Shown: in pieces, positions 43,919 through 55,756 of the stretch | How positions within the stretch are numbered: the stretch's first letter is position 1 | Layout: each line of letters opens with the position of its first letter | From: Isoetes taiwanensis | Taxonomy: Eukaryota > Streptophyta > Lycopodiopsida > Isoetales > Isoetaceae | Assembly: GCA_021234155.1 (NCBI GenBank) | Contig: JAJEKV010000075.1 | Location: 1,548,001 to 1,612,000, forward strand | Length of the DNA stretch: 64,000 nt | Direction of reading: 5' to 3' | The notes under the pieces: generated by a model | Told to the model about the DNA's origin: nothing | The model's input: only the letters and a program-made list of their open reading frames with translations | Database searches by the model: none | Position numbers and translations under genes: made by a program

Positions 43919-45600
43919 CTATACATCACCCGATTCTACCGCACAAAAGGTACAAATATGTGGCATCAAAATACGCGTTTTTGATACTCCACAATGCACT
44001 CTTATCCTTTTAGAGTTAAACAGCATAAACAATAACACATAAAATGGTAGGATGAAGAACCATATAGCTACAATATGGATGCTCAATATACCTACCGTAT
44101 ACCATCTTCTAGCTCCAAATGTAGCAGCATATTGCAGGAGAGCAAGTCCCTGAAACACATGTGAAATGTTTATGAATCTGGTCCAAAAAGTTCAAGCTTC
44201 ACTCTTGACCAGTGCATAAAAATTTGAGGTTTTTTGTTTCCTTTTTTTTTTTTGCATAAGGAATGATCCGCAAAGATAGACTTACTAGCATCTGATTAGC
44301 CATGCCAAAATAAGTGCCTCGTAAACCATTGGTTGACAAGAGTAGCATACCAATACGAAATAGTTTCCATTGATAAAGCACCCCAACAAAGAAATATATG
44401 AACACTAAATCATAGATTACTAAAAAGCAAAGAATTGAAAGTAAATGGGTTAGTGATCTAAACATTGCAATCTTTTAGGTGACATATGTCAGAGTTGGAC
44501 TAATAAGAGCCCACTACTTCTAGTAGATAAAGAACATAAATGGTGCTTCAAGGGGTTGTGGAAGGGACTAGGGAGTTCAATTAGGCATTAAAGACTTGCA
44601 ATTGCCGATTAGACATGTAGCATTAGTTCTCCTTCATTCTCATACTGCTTTGTGCCAAAAGCATGCAAACCCTGGGCATGAAAGTCAATGGTGCAACATG
44701 AATAGAAGAAGGGAACTTGATTGCACTTTCAAACTTCAGTCGTTAAGCACAGATCTTCCATTCATAAAAGTCGACTTTCATTTATAAGCAAACATCAGTT
44801 GATGGTTCATCTAGGATGGCAGACATTGATTTACCTGGTTTCTATCGAACACAAAGTGGACCCACATAGGAAGGTTGTTAGCATTACATAGTAATGATAC
44901 AAGAGAATCTCCGATAGCATGCTACAACAAAGTAAAATTTCATCCAATTGTATTCCATGCATACAAGAACCCAAGTACAGAGAACTTGAGGTTGTATCAT
45001 AACGTCATTCCCTTCTTCTTTTTTCCCGTCAATTTTCGACTAAAGCCTTCCCGCGTGTCGTCCTCAAGCTTTTTTCAGCACAAAAATATTACAACAAACA
45101 AGAATGATAACTGCTTTATAGATGTTGTGAACAATGTTGCACTCCTCTCAATACTTGCAGTAGAAAGGACAAATCTTATGAGAGTAAATTAGGTATTATG
45201 TAAAATAGACATTTGTTGAAAGTATGTGCATGTTGAAATAGTATTAATTTTACATAACACAATGTAATTTCGTAATAATTTCGACAAAAGTCCTTTTACA
45301 GCCTATAACATGTTAGCAAGGCTCAAATTTAACAATAGTTGACAATTGTCATATGAAATGACCAACATATAGTTGTTTTGCTGCAATGACTAATTAAACA
45401 GTAGAATACACTAGGCACCATCCTATTATGAATTCATGGCCTACATTTCTTTGATTCCGAATAAATACATGTTCCACAAAAATACTGTTATTTAGATGGT
45501 ACCATAGAAACCATAATGAGGCACGAGATAAGTTTCTGAAAGAGGAAAAAGAACATGTGATGCCATCATATGGTACAACCAGCAATGCCAACCTCTTCAA
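43919..45600 (-). pseudogene. Unidentified spliced minus-strand gene or remnant, membrane-protein-like exons
   Basis: At least three exon-like blocks with consensus splice signals. The one at about 44917-44834 reads AIGDSLVSLLCNANNLPMWV then HFVFDRNQ, between TTGTAG and GTAAAT. The one at about 44400-44286 reads WKLFRIGMLLLSTNGLRGTY then FGMANQML, ending at GTAAGT. The one at about 44153-44098 reads LALLQYAATFGARRWYT, between TTTCAG and GTAGGT. Together they suggest a multi-exon protein with hydrophobic segments. Some junction phases do not fit, so either an exon is missed or the gene has decayed. Family not recognised. Confidence 0.4.
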
Positions 45601-45763
45601 GAGTAACGGGTATGCACACAGAAAACCGTGTCAAATCTTGTGGCCAGATCTTTGATTCAGTCCAACCAAAATAACCTATATAACAAAAAACTTCATGAAT
45701 AACCAGCAGCCAACATCAGCTCATTACAACATCTGCTAAGCAAAGAATTTCTCAGCTCAACGA

Positions 45764-46586
45764 ATGGCAACTTCTATGGCCTTCTTCATAGCTGTATGCT
45801 CTGCAGCCTTGTTCTTTGGAGTGAGTGGTAAGCAGCTAATGTGCTCAGGTTATATATCACACTCTTGAGATATTCTAAGTTGTTTTTGCAATAAATTATA
45901 GGAAATATGGAGTGTGAGGAGCTCCCTATAAACAAATGTGCATATGCTGTTTCATCTTCTGGAGCTCTATGTGTACTAGAGAAGTATGCTCTCAAGGAGG
46001 ATAGTCCAATCTATCAATGCCAGGCAAGTATTAAATATTGTAAAATAAATTGCACATTAACTCATGCATACAAAACTTAACTTGCAGACATCAAATATCA
46101 TGATGGAGAAGAAAAAAGCATGGATCGAGACTGATAAATGTATAAATTCATGCGGCCTCACAAGAATGTCCATTGGCATGTCCAGTGATGCGATTCGGGA
46201 TCCAGCATTTGCACAGAAATTCTGCTCTACTGGATGTCAGAAAAATTGCCCCAGTTTAGTAGACCTATTCGTCAAACTCGCAGCAGGGGAAGGTAAAACT
46301 CACTCCACAGCAAGACAAAAGAAAACTCTTAAGCTGATCAGATTAATATTTTGATGCAGATATATACTTACCTCATGTATGCGCCTATCTAAGACCGTCA
46401 AGGCGGATGATCGGAGGTCCAATGGTGTTGTCAAAGAGCACACATTTCATGATCCAGATGCTACATAATCAGAAAAAGGAAGGAAATATGGCTACGGCTA
46501 TGGCAAGCGCTCCGGCTATGGCTTTGCAAAGTGCAGCCGAGATGCTGGAGATTAATGAAGCTCCAGCCCCTGCTCCGTCGTTCTAA
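45764..46586 (+). CDS. PAR1: PAR1 family secreted protein (photoassimilate-responsive 1 type)
   Basis: An intact four-exon gene: 45764-45827, 45902-46023, 46088-46292 and 46360-46586, giving 205 residues. Residues 1-21 (MATSMAFFIAVCSAALFFGV) are a signal peptide, so the protein is secreted. The PAR1 domain follows: CEELPINKCAYAVSSSGALC and VLEKY, YQCQTSNI, WIETDKCINSCG, RMSIGMSSDAI, FCSTGCQKNCPSLVDLFVKL, AAGEDIYLPHVC, with the conserved cysteines. The tail is Ala/Pro-rich (EAPAPAPSF). Intron 2 uses a GC donor (CAG|GCAAGT); the others are GT-AG. All introns are short (64-74 bp). The family is induced by sugars or pathogens in tobacco; its biochemical role is unknown. This is the only clearly intact host gene in the window. 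Confidence 0.93.
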
Positions 46587-46904
46587 ATATTTTGATATAA
46601 GTTAATGCGAAAAAGATACAAGCAATTACATAATGTATGTAGGAAAAAGATTATATATGTATTTTTCCAAAAAACAATGTATATGAATATTCCTCTAAAA
46701 TGGAGCATGCCATGTTTAAAAAAGACACAATCCCATACCTCAAATTAAAATAATGCCAAAATATTACTACAAAAAAAAAAACAAGGTGTGAGAGCAGAGT
46801 CCATTGCAACATAGCATTGTCCTCCTCTAAATAAGTATATCCCATGGTAACATCTATTTGTTGCATATATTTACGGTGCATTTATTGGCTCTCGATTTGG
46901 ACTT

Positions 46905-47300
46905 GGATTCCAGGGGGGTATTAGACTCGTGGAATAGGGGGGTATTAGACTCGTGGTTTCGGCGTGCACACTTATTCCACAAGTCGAATACTCCAAATTT
47001 CGGGTCGATATTAGGCAAGTCAAATACCTCCAAAATTGAAAATCTCCTTCGCCGGAACTGCTATTTCAAAAAAAAAGGGTATTAGACTCGTCTAAACTCA
47101 CACCTGCATTACACAAGTCGAATATCCAAGGGGTATTAGGCTTGTCTAAATTAAGGTATGTATTGTGGAAGTCGAATACCCCCTTGGTTATCCCACAAGT
47201 TGAATAACCCCTTACCTTCCTTTTCAAGAATTTCAGTATACGAGTATTATGGTTTTTTAAATCATGGATTTATTGCACAACAAGTCGAATAAGTCTCAAG
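46905..47300. repeat. Interspersed direct/inverted motif cluster GGGGTATTAGACTCGT / ACAAGTCGAATACCCC
   Basis: The motif GGGGTATTAGACTCGT occurs at about 46914, 46938, 47077 and 47131 (variants). Its near reverse complement ACAAGTCGAATACCCC occurs at about 46978, 47015, 47113, 47168, 47202 and 47279. At least ten copies in 400 bp, in both orientations. Confidence 0.75.
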
Positions 47301-48417
47301 GTTCAGTGTTACTACGTAGGATTCATATTCGATTCATATGTAAGCAATACATTATGAGGCATAGATTATTTTTCTTTCGTTAAAGCATCAAGATTGCAAA
47401 TAACTCCCAACGTATAATGCTTTGTTGTTTTCCAACGTAACTAATTCTTTTGAATATTTGTTACATATAATTAACAAGGTGCTGCGCACGAGGAGTTGCC
47501 CTCCAGTGGCCTGAGAGTGTGTTTTTATAGTTTGTGCTTCGTTGTTTCATGTTGAGTCTTTTTTGTTTTGTACAGCCGTGTGAGCTATAAAGTAGGGTGT
47601 CATTTTCTTAGCCCAAGAAGATTTGGCCACTGCTATTAGCCAATTAGTCTTTGCATAGACGTTAGAATTATAAGTTCAACTCATACTTCTTGGTTACTAA
47701 ACTCGTTTGCCTTAGATATTGACATTGTCGTCATCTATTAACCTAATAGCACGCCATTTTAAAGCTAATGACATTTTAAAGCTTTTAGATAGTACGTAGG
47801 TTATACCCTTGGCCAAGAAATGGTGATAGAATATGTATATGCTAATAATTTTAGACATTTGAATGTATAGCTAAAATTCGTAAGAATGATTATGAAATTA
47901 GGAAGGAGAACATAAAATTACTAGCATGAGATAGAAGATGCGACAGAACAGCCTGAGCATGCATTCTGAAGATGTGACAGAACAGCTTGAGCATGCATTT
48001 TGACATTATATAGACGTCATCTAGAAGCTCTTTAATGATATATTTGGCCTGTAGCAAGGATAATTATAAGTTACACACCTTAACATCATAATGTAGACGT
48101 GAAAGATGGTTTTAGAAGAAGCCTCTAGTGCCTTCTCTCTCACATTAATAGGAAATAAACCAAACAAAAATGCAATTTCCAGGACTGATATCCTTAAGGA
48201 GCAATCTCAATATAACTTGAGCTTTTAAGTTATAATTAACACAACTTTTCGAGGCTTTTACTGTTTCAAATGGAAGGACATGATTGATTTTCGTGGCCAA
48301 AAAATGATACAAGAAAATAACATGATTGATTTTCTTGGCCAAAAAATGGTACAAGAAAATGAATGTTATTACAAATACATATAGAATATAAACTATGCAT
48401 TTATTCCCCCTATCCAG

Positions 48418-48633
48418 ACATGCCATTTTCTTCAGCTGCAGCTGCCTCCATCAGTTCATCAAACGATTTCACAAGTATAATCTCCATATGGAAGGGAGAA
48501 ACTTTAGTATTAACTGATAGCACATGCCATTTTCTTCAGCCGCAGCTGGCTCCATCAGTTCATCAAATTGTTTGGATTTTTTAAGTATAATCTCCATCTG
48601 GAAGGGAGAAACTTTAGTATTAACTGATAGCAC
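48418..48633. repeat. ~108 bp tandem duplication, coding-like on the minus strand
   Basis: Two copies of a unit (CATGCCATTTTCTTCAGC... to ...TATTAACTGATAGCACAT), with a small indel between them. The minus strand of both copies reads a peptide such as FDELMEAAAAEENGM, preserved in both. It may be a duplicated exon end of an old gene. Confidence 0.75.
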
Positions 48634-49529
48634 ATACTAATGGGGTTAGCAAGGCTCACTTATGGAACAAGTAATACCTTGGCTTTCTGGACATGCCTCA
48701 TCTCCCATGTCAATAGTTGATGTCAGAATCTCTTAGCAGTTTAATCGGTGCATTAGTTATGACCGAAAAAATGCCTATGCAAGGCCACAGTAGAATGTGC
48801 ACATAATATTTCCCTACAAAGAATCACAATGCCATTTATAGAAAGTACTCACTTTGTTAACCCATTGTTCTTGAGAATTTCTACGATAGTGACCACAGTT
48901 GCAATTGCTACTACCATGTGAACTTCCAATTTAGAATAAGATACCCCGCCCCAGGTTACAAAATGTTATGCATTAACCTGCAGATGCACAAGTTAGACAT
49001 AAGCAACCAGAAAGGAACTTCTTTGAAAGATAAATAAGGAAGTCTACGCACCCCTTGCAGCAAATGTTGATTCATAAAGGCTATCTAATCGCAATGCTAA
49101 CATAAAATCATCCAATTGAGGTCTATATAATTTGAAGAGAATCAGCCTCAAGCACTGAAATGGTGGTTTTGTGGATGTTTTGTGATTCCTTGAGGGATCT
49201 TGAGACTACATTCTCATAGCAAGAATATATAGCATCAACAACTTATAAGACTGCGGCTCGATTGGATCGCCGTCAATGCAAGGAGTCGACAATCTACTAA
49301 ATTCTATCCTAGAATTAGAGTTGTACGTCTGACTGATTATACTATCTAGAAGGGCTACTGTCACATCATGATCATTGGGAATGTTTGGGAATCCAAGTCC
49401 TTGGAGAATAGCCTCTAGCAAGGCCTCATCCATCAAGGCTTGGGCTCGCACAGGTCCCAAGAAGGCGCTTATGGTGGCGCCCAATGTTCATTCTGTTCAT
49501 GTACCCTCACTGATGCAATTATCACAGAT

Positions 49530-50287
49530 AGGGATCCAACATTCTGTTGCAAATTTTTGTCAAGACAAATGAAGAATTTGTGCACCACTTTGAAGTTTGT
49601 TATGGCCTATCATCCTCAAATAGATGGCCAAACAAAAGTTGTTAATAGAACTATTGAGGATATGTTACGAGCTCATGTAGCAGAAAGGAAAACTCAGTGG
49701 GAAGATTAACTATATATGCTAGAATTTGCATATGACAATATTATCCATTCGATAACATAAAAAACTCCATTTGAGATTGTCTACAGATGTGTAGATTCAC
49801 CCATCAAAGGTTGGAGATGAAGTTCCCGCTTCAGATAAAGCCACTCATGATTTTACTAAAATTTTGAAAGAAGTCAAGACTCGCATTCTCAAGAGTCAGA
49901 GAGCCATGATGTCAAGGTTGGCAAAGAAGCAGAGAAAAGTTAAACACAAACAAGGACAATGGGTGTGGATCATCTTCCTAAGAAGAGACTCCGAAAAATG
50001 GGTAAATATATGTGAAACCGGTACCCAAGTATTATGGACCATTCCAAATTGAAGATAGAGTAGGTGAGAATGCATATCGCCTATGTCTCTATGGGATATG
50101 GATTGACCTTCATTCAATATTTAATGTTGTGATACTAAAGCCCTTCAAAGGAAGTGAAATTTCTCCCGAGGCTTTGCAAAAAATGGACTATCTAGATCCT
50201 CCTATCATTAAAGGAGATGAAGAGATACTAGAGGTTGAGAAGATCCATACACATCAAGACAAGGAGACACACAAATCTTCCTATTAA
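49530..50287 (+). pseudogene. Ty3/gypsy integrase C-terminal relic
   Basis: ITDRDPTFCCKFLSRQMKN and MAYHPQIDGQTKVVNRTIED with MLRAHV are the integrase core around the second and third catalytic acidic residues. After stops, KPVPKYYGPFQIEDRVGENAY then ...SIFNVVILKPFKGS is the usual C-terminal block of gypsy integrases. At least five stops or frame changes interrupt it. The rest of the polyprotein is missing upstream. Confidence 0.88.
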
Positions 50288-50300
50288 ATGTATAAAGTTT

Positions 50301-50600
50301 AAGTGGGGGTGTCAGACCTAAGTCGGCCCACATGCGGTGAACGGCTATAAGCCTAGCACACTATAAGCCCTCTCATATCCATGCTCAGCAAGGCCCTACC
50401 TCCACATCTCCATTCTGTCCATTATCTTGTGCTCAATCATCGCACAGTCAGACAGACAGACGGACGGACGGACGGACGGATGGACAGATAGACAGACAAA
50501 CAGACAGACAGACAATATTGTAATGTCACGCCACTAGGCAGCATCCATACCATACAAAAATACCATACGTCCATTCATAACTTCATAACTAGAATTCAAC
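50301..50600 (+). repeat. Gypsy polypurine tract and partial 3' LTR
   Basis: AAGTGGGGG (50301-50309) is a polypurine tract directly followed by TGTCAGACCTAAG (50310), a TG-type LTR start. The LTR's right end is not clear because no second copy exists in the window. It contains the GACA/GACG array at 50446-50513. Confidence 0.6.
50446..50513. repeat. (GACA/GACG)n microsatellite
   Basis: About 17 tetranucleotide units, GACA at the edges and GACG in the middle. Confidence 0.95.
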
Positions 50601-52450
50601 ATGAGATCTAACAGTTATCTAATCAAACAAGGGTAAGTTCCTATCTAGAACTCCTCCTCCTTCCTCAACCTTCCTAAATCGATTTGGGAAGGATTGACAA
50701 AGCTTGCCCTAAGGCGCAATTCCCGAAATATCACTTTCTCCCTTGGCCAATCGAATTTGGAAAAGTGAATGATCCTAGAGGTTCAATTAATAATTTAACA
50801 AACAAAGCTGACTTTCCTTGTTAAATATTGACATGAATAATTAGTATATGGTGACCTATCATGCATTTGTACAAACTGCATGAAAAGTACTAGAACGTCA
50901 CAAGACCTAGATCACCGTTGTTAGAACTAGGGCTCCAAATTCTAGTTCAGCTTCATTAATGGATGCAACTGAAGGTACCCAATTTGAAGAAATAGAGACT
51001 AAATCCTTAAAATGAAAAATTAGTTCCAATGTACTTTGTAGTTTAGGGTTCCATTGTTCTAGGTTTGTTAGGTTTAAGAATGGAGCTTCTGGAAATGATT
51101 TGTTTGAATAATTGGACAAAATCAAAAACATCGAAAAGGAGACTAAAATGTCGAATGGAAAACTAGGGTTGGAATATGTCGATGCTAAAATTATAATAGC
51201 AAAATACCTTTTATTGCTGATGTTGAGGAACAATAACCCTGTATTCCAATGTGTAGCCATGTTCCTTTAGAAACATATATGTAGACGTTTTATTATCTAG
51301 CTTGGAGTAAAACTTTAAAAGCACTCCTCAAATGCTTGGTTATGGCTTATAACTCATTGAAGTTAACACAAATTTGATCTTTCTATAATAAGGTGCATAA
51401 AAATCATTTATAAAATGAGTAAATTTCTAACTTGATTAGTCCGTCACACATGTTTTGACATGCATTACCTTGTTATGTATTGTATATTTAACTTTGCAGT
51501 TTTGAGTACCCACCATGATAAGTTTATTGTATACAAGTCATATTTCTCACTATCAAAGCTGTGTGGTTGTTTTGGACTTATGAGAATTGTTGGTGACACT
51601 ATTGCACGGAACCCGCTCGGCCTCTTGGCCTCGCAAGTAATTTGACATAACCCGCTCAAGGCGAGGGTTAACCTTCTCATGAAAGCCTCTGCATATCTCC
51701 CATTTAGTTTCGGCAAACAATCCTAGAAGATTTGTGACGACACAAACCATCTTAATGTAAGTGATAGACATCATAAAAGTATCGAAGGAAATATTGGCTC
51801 CAGATTTCAGCTTCGATTCCAGTAAACTCTAAGCCGATTACCTTCGCGTGGTATTCGGCCTGCATTTTCTTTCTTTTTTTCGATCATAAAACCCGGCAAG
51901 GGGGTATTTAACCTGCCAAGTCAACCTCTCTAAACATTGAACCGAATACGCCTGGATTGGAATTGTAGGTCGAATACGCCCTTGATTGAAACTGCAGGTC
52001 GAACAAAGTCTGCTCCAAGATTTGGAAGCCGAATAGGTCCAAAGTCTGTTCTAGAATATGGAAGCCGAATACCTCCTGCATGCGATCATCTGGGTCGAAT
52101 GCCCCCAAAACCAAGCTGTAAATCCATCGCATGGCACAGTTTCCCGCCAGCAACAGCAAACAAGCTCAACAGAGGTTTTTTTTGTTGGCTCAATCTTCCA
52201 TTCTGATTCTCATATTTCTGCTTCGATTGTTATAACTACTATGTTTTGCTTTGATTCTTATCAAATCTATACAATTCTTGAGTCTATTTTAGTTCTAGCA
52301 GTAGAGTATGTTCTTCAATGTTCAATTTCCAAAGGTGCTCAACAGCTAAACTCAAATAGTTTTATGGTATTCTCTTCAGTATTCCCCATCACACGGCCTT
52401 ATTTCCCACCGACAATAGCAGGCAAGCTCAACAGAATCCACAGAATCTGT
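50600..52450. other. Intergenic interval with GGTCGAATACGCC motifs
   Basis: No gene recognised. At 51855-52110 there are repeated GTCGAATACGCCC / GCCGAATACCTCC strings and reverse complements, related to the cluster at 46.9 kb. A minus-strand frame at 51260-50907 has no recognised domain. Confidence 0.45.
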
Positions 52451-52454
52451 TTTG

Positions 52455-52685
52455 CTTGATGAATCCACGTGCAATGTCTCTACTCCTTTTGATTTTGGAG
52501 ATGGACATGTTGATGATGAAAGAGCTCTTGATCCTGGCCTTGTTTATGATGTAGAGGTTAAGGATTATGTAGATCTTCTTTGCACCTTGAACTACTCAAA
52601 TAAGGCTTTGTCTCTGGTGATGAGAGGGATGTTCCCTTCTTGCTCAAAGAAGGCAAATTTTGGCACTCTGGACATGACTACATGA
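52455..52685 (+). pseudogene. Subtilisin-like protease (SBT) C-terminal fragment
   Basis: STPFDFGDGHVDDERALDPG then LVYDVEVKDYVDLLCTLNYS corresponds to the end of the peptidase S8 domain of plant subtilases, just after the catalytic Ser. FPSCSKKANFGTLDM follows, where functional members usually continue LNYPS. The upstream catalytic residues and the downstream fibronectin-like domain are missing, and the frame ends at 52685. It is a stranded fragment. Confidence 0.85.
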
Positions 52686-52943
52686 TTACTCTGCGTATTT
52701 TATGACATGTTTGTTCTTTTTACTCAGAAAAGAAGCTCATTTATAAAGACCTTAGTATGTCTGTAGAAATAAAGAGAAAGTATTACCTTGGTCTCTCGCG
52801 TGAACTACATGCAACAACTCTACTATACCGTTTTCACATGTCATGGGAGGGTATTTGGCGACTGAATTACTAGTTACGGATTGTTGGTAAGTGCAATTCA
52901 ATTTTTGAGTTTCTAGTTTAATACTTTAAAATCAATCACGAGT

Positions 52944-54365
52944 ATGCCCCTATTCAGAGGTGGAAGATTAGGTACCAATTCAGATATTGTCGAGGATGGG
53001 ATGGATGATTGGAAGCATCTCGGGAAGGTCATATATCATCATCCACACAACACATTTATTCCTGACCCGAATAGGCGCCCTTTGACATGTGTGATTCAGG
53101 ACGATGCAATGCTTCAAGCAGCGATTAAATATAGTGGTAATGGCAGTTGGGCGATCGACTCAACATTTAAATCTAACATGTATAATTGCCCTCTGTATGC
53201 AGCTATTATTCCCGTAGTAGGTGGTGTAGGTCATTCTGTCTTCAACGTGCTCGGCAAAAAATCACCTCCAGGTGCTAAATATGAGCACCTAGCTTTGCGA
53301 ATTGCCTTTCTATTGACCTTTCAAAGGATGGGAAATGTTAGACCAAAATCTGTCACCATCGAACTTGATGGAGTCGAGCGTCTAGTCATTACAGAGGTGA
53401 TCGCCGGGGGCCCACTGTCATAACAACAATGGTGAACAGGTTGCATGTCACATTTTAGCATGCTGGTTTCATGCTAAACATGCATGGTTGCACACCTTGA
53501 TCCCCAAGATTGCGGGAGTATATAAAAAAAGGGATGTGTTCCGTAGATTGAGCAAGATGATGAGGGCATCCTCCATGGTTGCATAGCTTCTATGGCGTGT
53601 ATGGCGAAAATGAAGAAATCATCAGGTACCTGCTAGTTGATCTTCTTGAATTAATATGCATTATGTATACTAATACAAGCATAGAAAGTATTATCATCTA
53701 GTTACTTGGAAGAGGGTTGCGTGTTTAGCGCAATATGGGACGATGAGTGGCAAAGGTTCGTGTGGCTATTTGAACACACGAATTTAGATACGACAAATCG
53801 TGTTGAGTCGCATTGGCAAGTTTTGAAAGTTCATGTTCTAGATCGAATGAACAATATTCATATGTACACTTTGTTATCACATATAATGGGCCACCTGATG
53901 GCCATAGCTTAGCTTCAAGCTCTCTTCTCGAGCACTGATTTGAGAGAATGTTTCTTGGCAAGATTAATCCATTTCGACTCTATCGTTTCATACATAGTCA
54001 TACGTACATTGATTGTTTATGTTTCATAGCTGAGTTTGGTAGATACATCCCATATGCATATAAAAAATGCTCTGCTGCTGCCCAAAGGTTACTAAAATAT
54101 ATGGGGAGGGGGGGGTTCTGCAACCATGGTTTTGGAGGATAGAGGGCTCATGACCTTATCGATGGCTAGTGAGACCTATACTGGAATAAGATATACTCAA
54201 CAAATGATGTCCCATTGCTGTGACTGCCCCTCATTTCATATTACACGCAAACATTTAATTGCTGGAGTTCAATTCCTTGGCCAAAATTATCCAGATTTCC
54301 TTGATATTCTTCAACTAGGTCGTGAAGTTCATGTCATCCAATCGCAACACCTCCTGCTCCAATAG
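52944..54365 (+). pseudogene. MULE-type transposase, decayed
   Basis: GSWAIDSTFKSNMYNCPLYA carries the first catalytic Asp in MULE style (DxTFKxN). VTIELDG lies near the second, and ILACWFHAKHAWLHTLIPKI corresponds to the CWFH-type helix before the third. Further on, NLDTTNRVESHWQVLK is the NTTNxxES motif, and CCDCPSFHITRKHLIA resembles the SWIM zinc finger (CxC...CxH) with one Cys lost. Four or more frame changes and stops split it (52944-53423, ~53425-53585, 53706-53912, 54126-54365). Terminal repeats were not identified. Confidence 0.75.
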
Positions 54366-55454
54366 TAGATAGAGTACTTTATGCTCGATTGATCACTGAA
54401 TATTTAACAATGCTCGAAGTGGAATCCACACACCAAAATGAAGAGCTGTAAATTGTCAATTCCACTATTCATTCTGATTATAAGGAGGGGATTGAGAAAC
54501 TCAGGAGACAAATGCGCTACTTTCGAGATGCCATAGGACCATCTGGCCATCTTGAGCGTGGCATATGCGTAACAACAACAACATGCTCGTGCGGGATTAT
54601 ATCCATAATGCACCTCGCCATTAGTTCCGAGGGAGCATCCACCCCCTTTACTCCCGTAGACGCGCTGGGACATCTACGCGTGTCTGATTGAACTTTTAGC
54701 AACATTATGAATAATCGATGTGTATTATGGCAATGTATATTATGTAGACTTTATATTGGATAGTGATCTCAACTAGTCTTTTTGGGTTGCCCCTAGGGGG
54801 GCAAACCCTTGCTCATGTGGATTTTCAGGATATTTTAAGCATATGCTGGAATATCCATAGGATTTGCCGGAGACTGCTCCAAACTCATTGTTGGCTGTAA
54901 ACTGGTGGTCGCCAGTGTTGCAGGGCAGCCGCTGTGCAAACCGACTAACCGGCACCGCCATTGTGCAAATCTTTTCTGGGTTGCTCGTTTTAGAAATGCA
55001 CAGGAGCTACTTTCATCAAGTTTCTATAGCCTTCAAGAATTAGGAGCCATGGATTCGCCATTACCACTTTGTTTGATCGTAAGGAGTTTTTGATCCCATT
55101 TACAAAGGTGTGTTGAAAGCTTCTGGAAATAAAAGTTTTTCCTCAGTTCTCGTCCGTTTCTGATTTGCGAACGTATTCTGACTCTGTTTTGGTCGACATA
55201 TTGCTCAGAGATTGATCTTGTGTGTTTGCAGGTATGCCATCATTATCGAGTTACATTGGATGTTGTTAAAGCTTCCTCTTTGATTCTAGGTTGGTGATTG
55301 ATCGTGATCCCATGTTCTCGAACATTGATTTTGTGGGTTGGAAAATCGCATTTCCCACATGTAACGTGTTGTAGATCCAACAATAGTTTATAGACTGTCA
55401 AATTCCTTGGGAAAATGGAAATGCTGGGGAATGACTTCTATAGTTCTTCTTTCT
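54366..55454. other. No gene recognised
   Basis: Small open frames only. Nothing supportable beyond the MULE tail to the left and the kinase fragment to the right. Confidence 0.4.
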
Positions 55455-55464
55455 TGTGGTTGCA

Positions 55465-55650
55465 GGTTGAGACATGGGGTTGGATGGGAACAAAGGTCTT
55501 GAAACCTGCACCATATGACGAGAAAGCAGATATTTATAGCTTTGGAGTTGTTCTATGCGAGCTTATTACTCCGATTAAACCTTTTAAAGGCTACCATCCA
55601 ATGCAGGCTTATTTTATATATGAAGAATTTAAATCCTGTTCTTTATTTTC
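55465..55650 (+). pseudogene. Raf-like (STY/ACT type) protein kinase C-lobe fragment
   Basis: VETWGWMGTKVLKPAPYDEK then ADIYSFGVVLCELITPIKPF and KGYHPMQA match the activation-segment end and helix F of plant Raf-like kinases (TGTYRWMAPEVI...YDxKADVFSFGIVLWELLT). The conserved APE is altered to GTK, and the protein part stops within an intron-like region. No N-lobe or catalytic loop is found upstream. It is a stranded exon. Confidence 0.75.
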
Positions 55651-55756
55651 TCCAATACCGCAGGAGTTTTGCTGTCTGTCATACTTAGATGATTGTCTAG
55701 AATTTATGTGTCAGCTGAATCTTATGATCATGCATAGTTGCCTCTTAAATAGGTAA

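Larger units (their letters stand above)
46587..49500. other. Intergenic interval with repeats
   Basis: Contains the inverted GGTATTAGACTCGT motif cluster (46905-47300), a 41 bp tandem duplication (48279-48360) and a ~108 bp tandem duplication (48418-48633). No gene recognised. A minus-strand frame at 49484-49206 has no recognised domain. Confidence 0.45.

Noticed and set aside
50446-50513. CRISPR-like array or telomeric repeat
   Set aside because: It is a simple tetranucleotide microsatellite without spacers, and not TTTAGGG.
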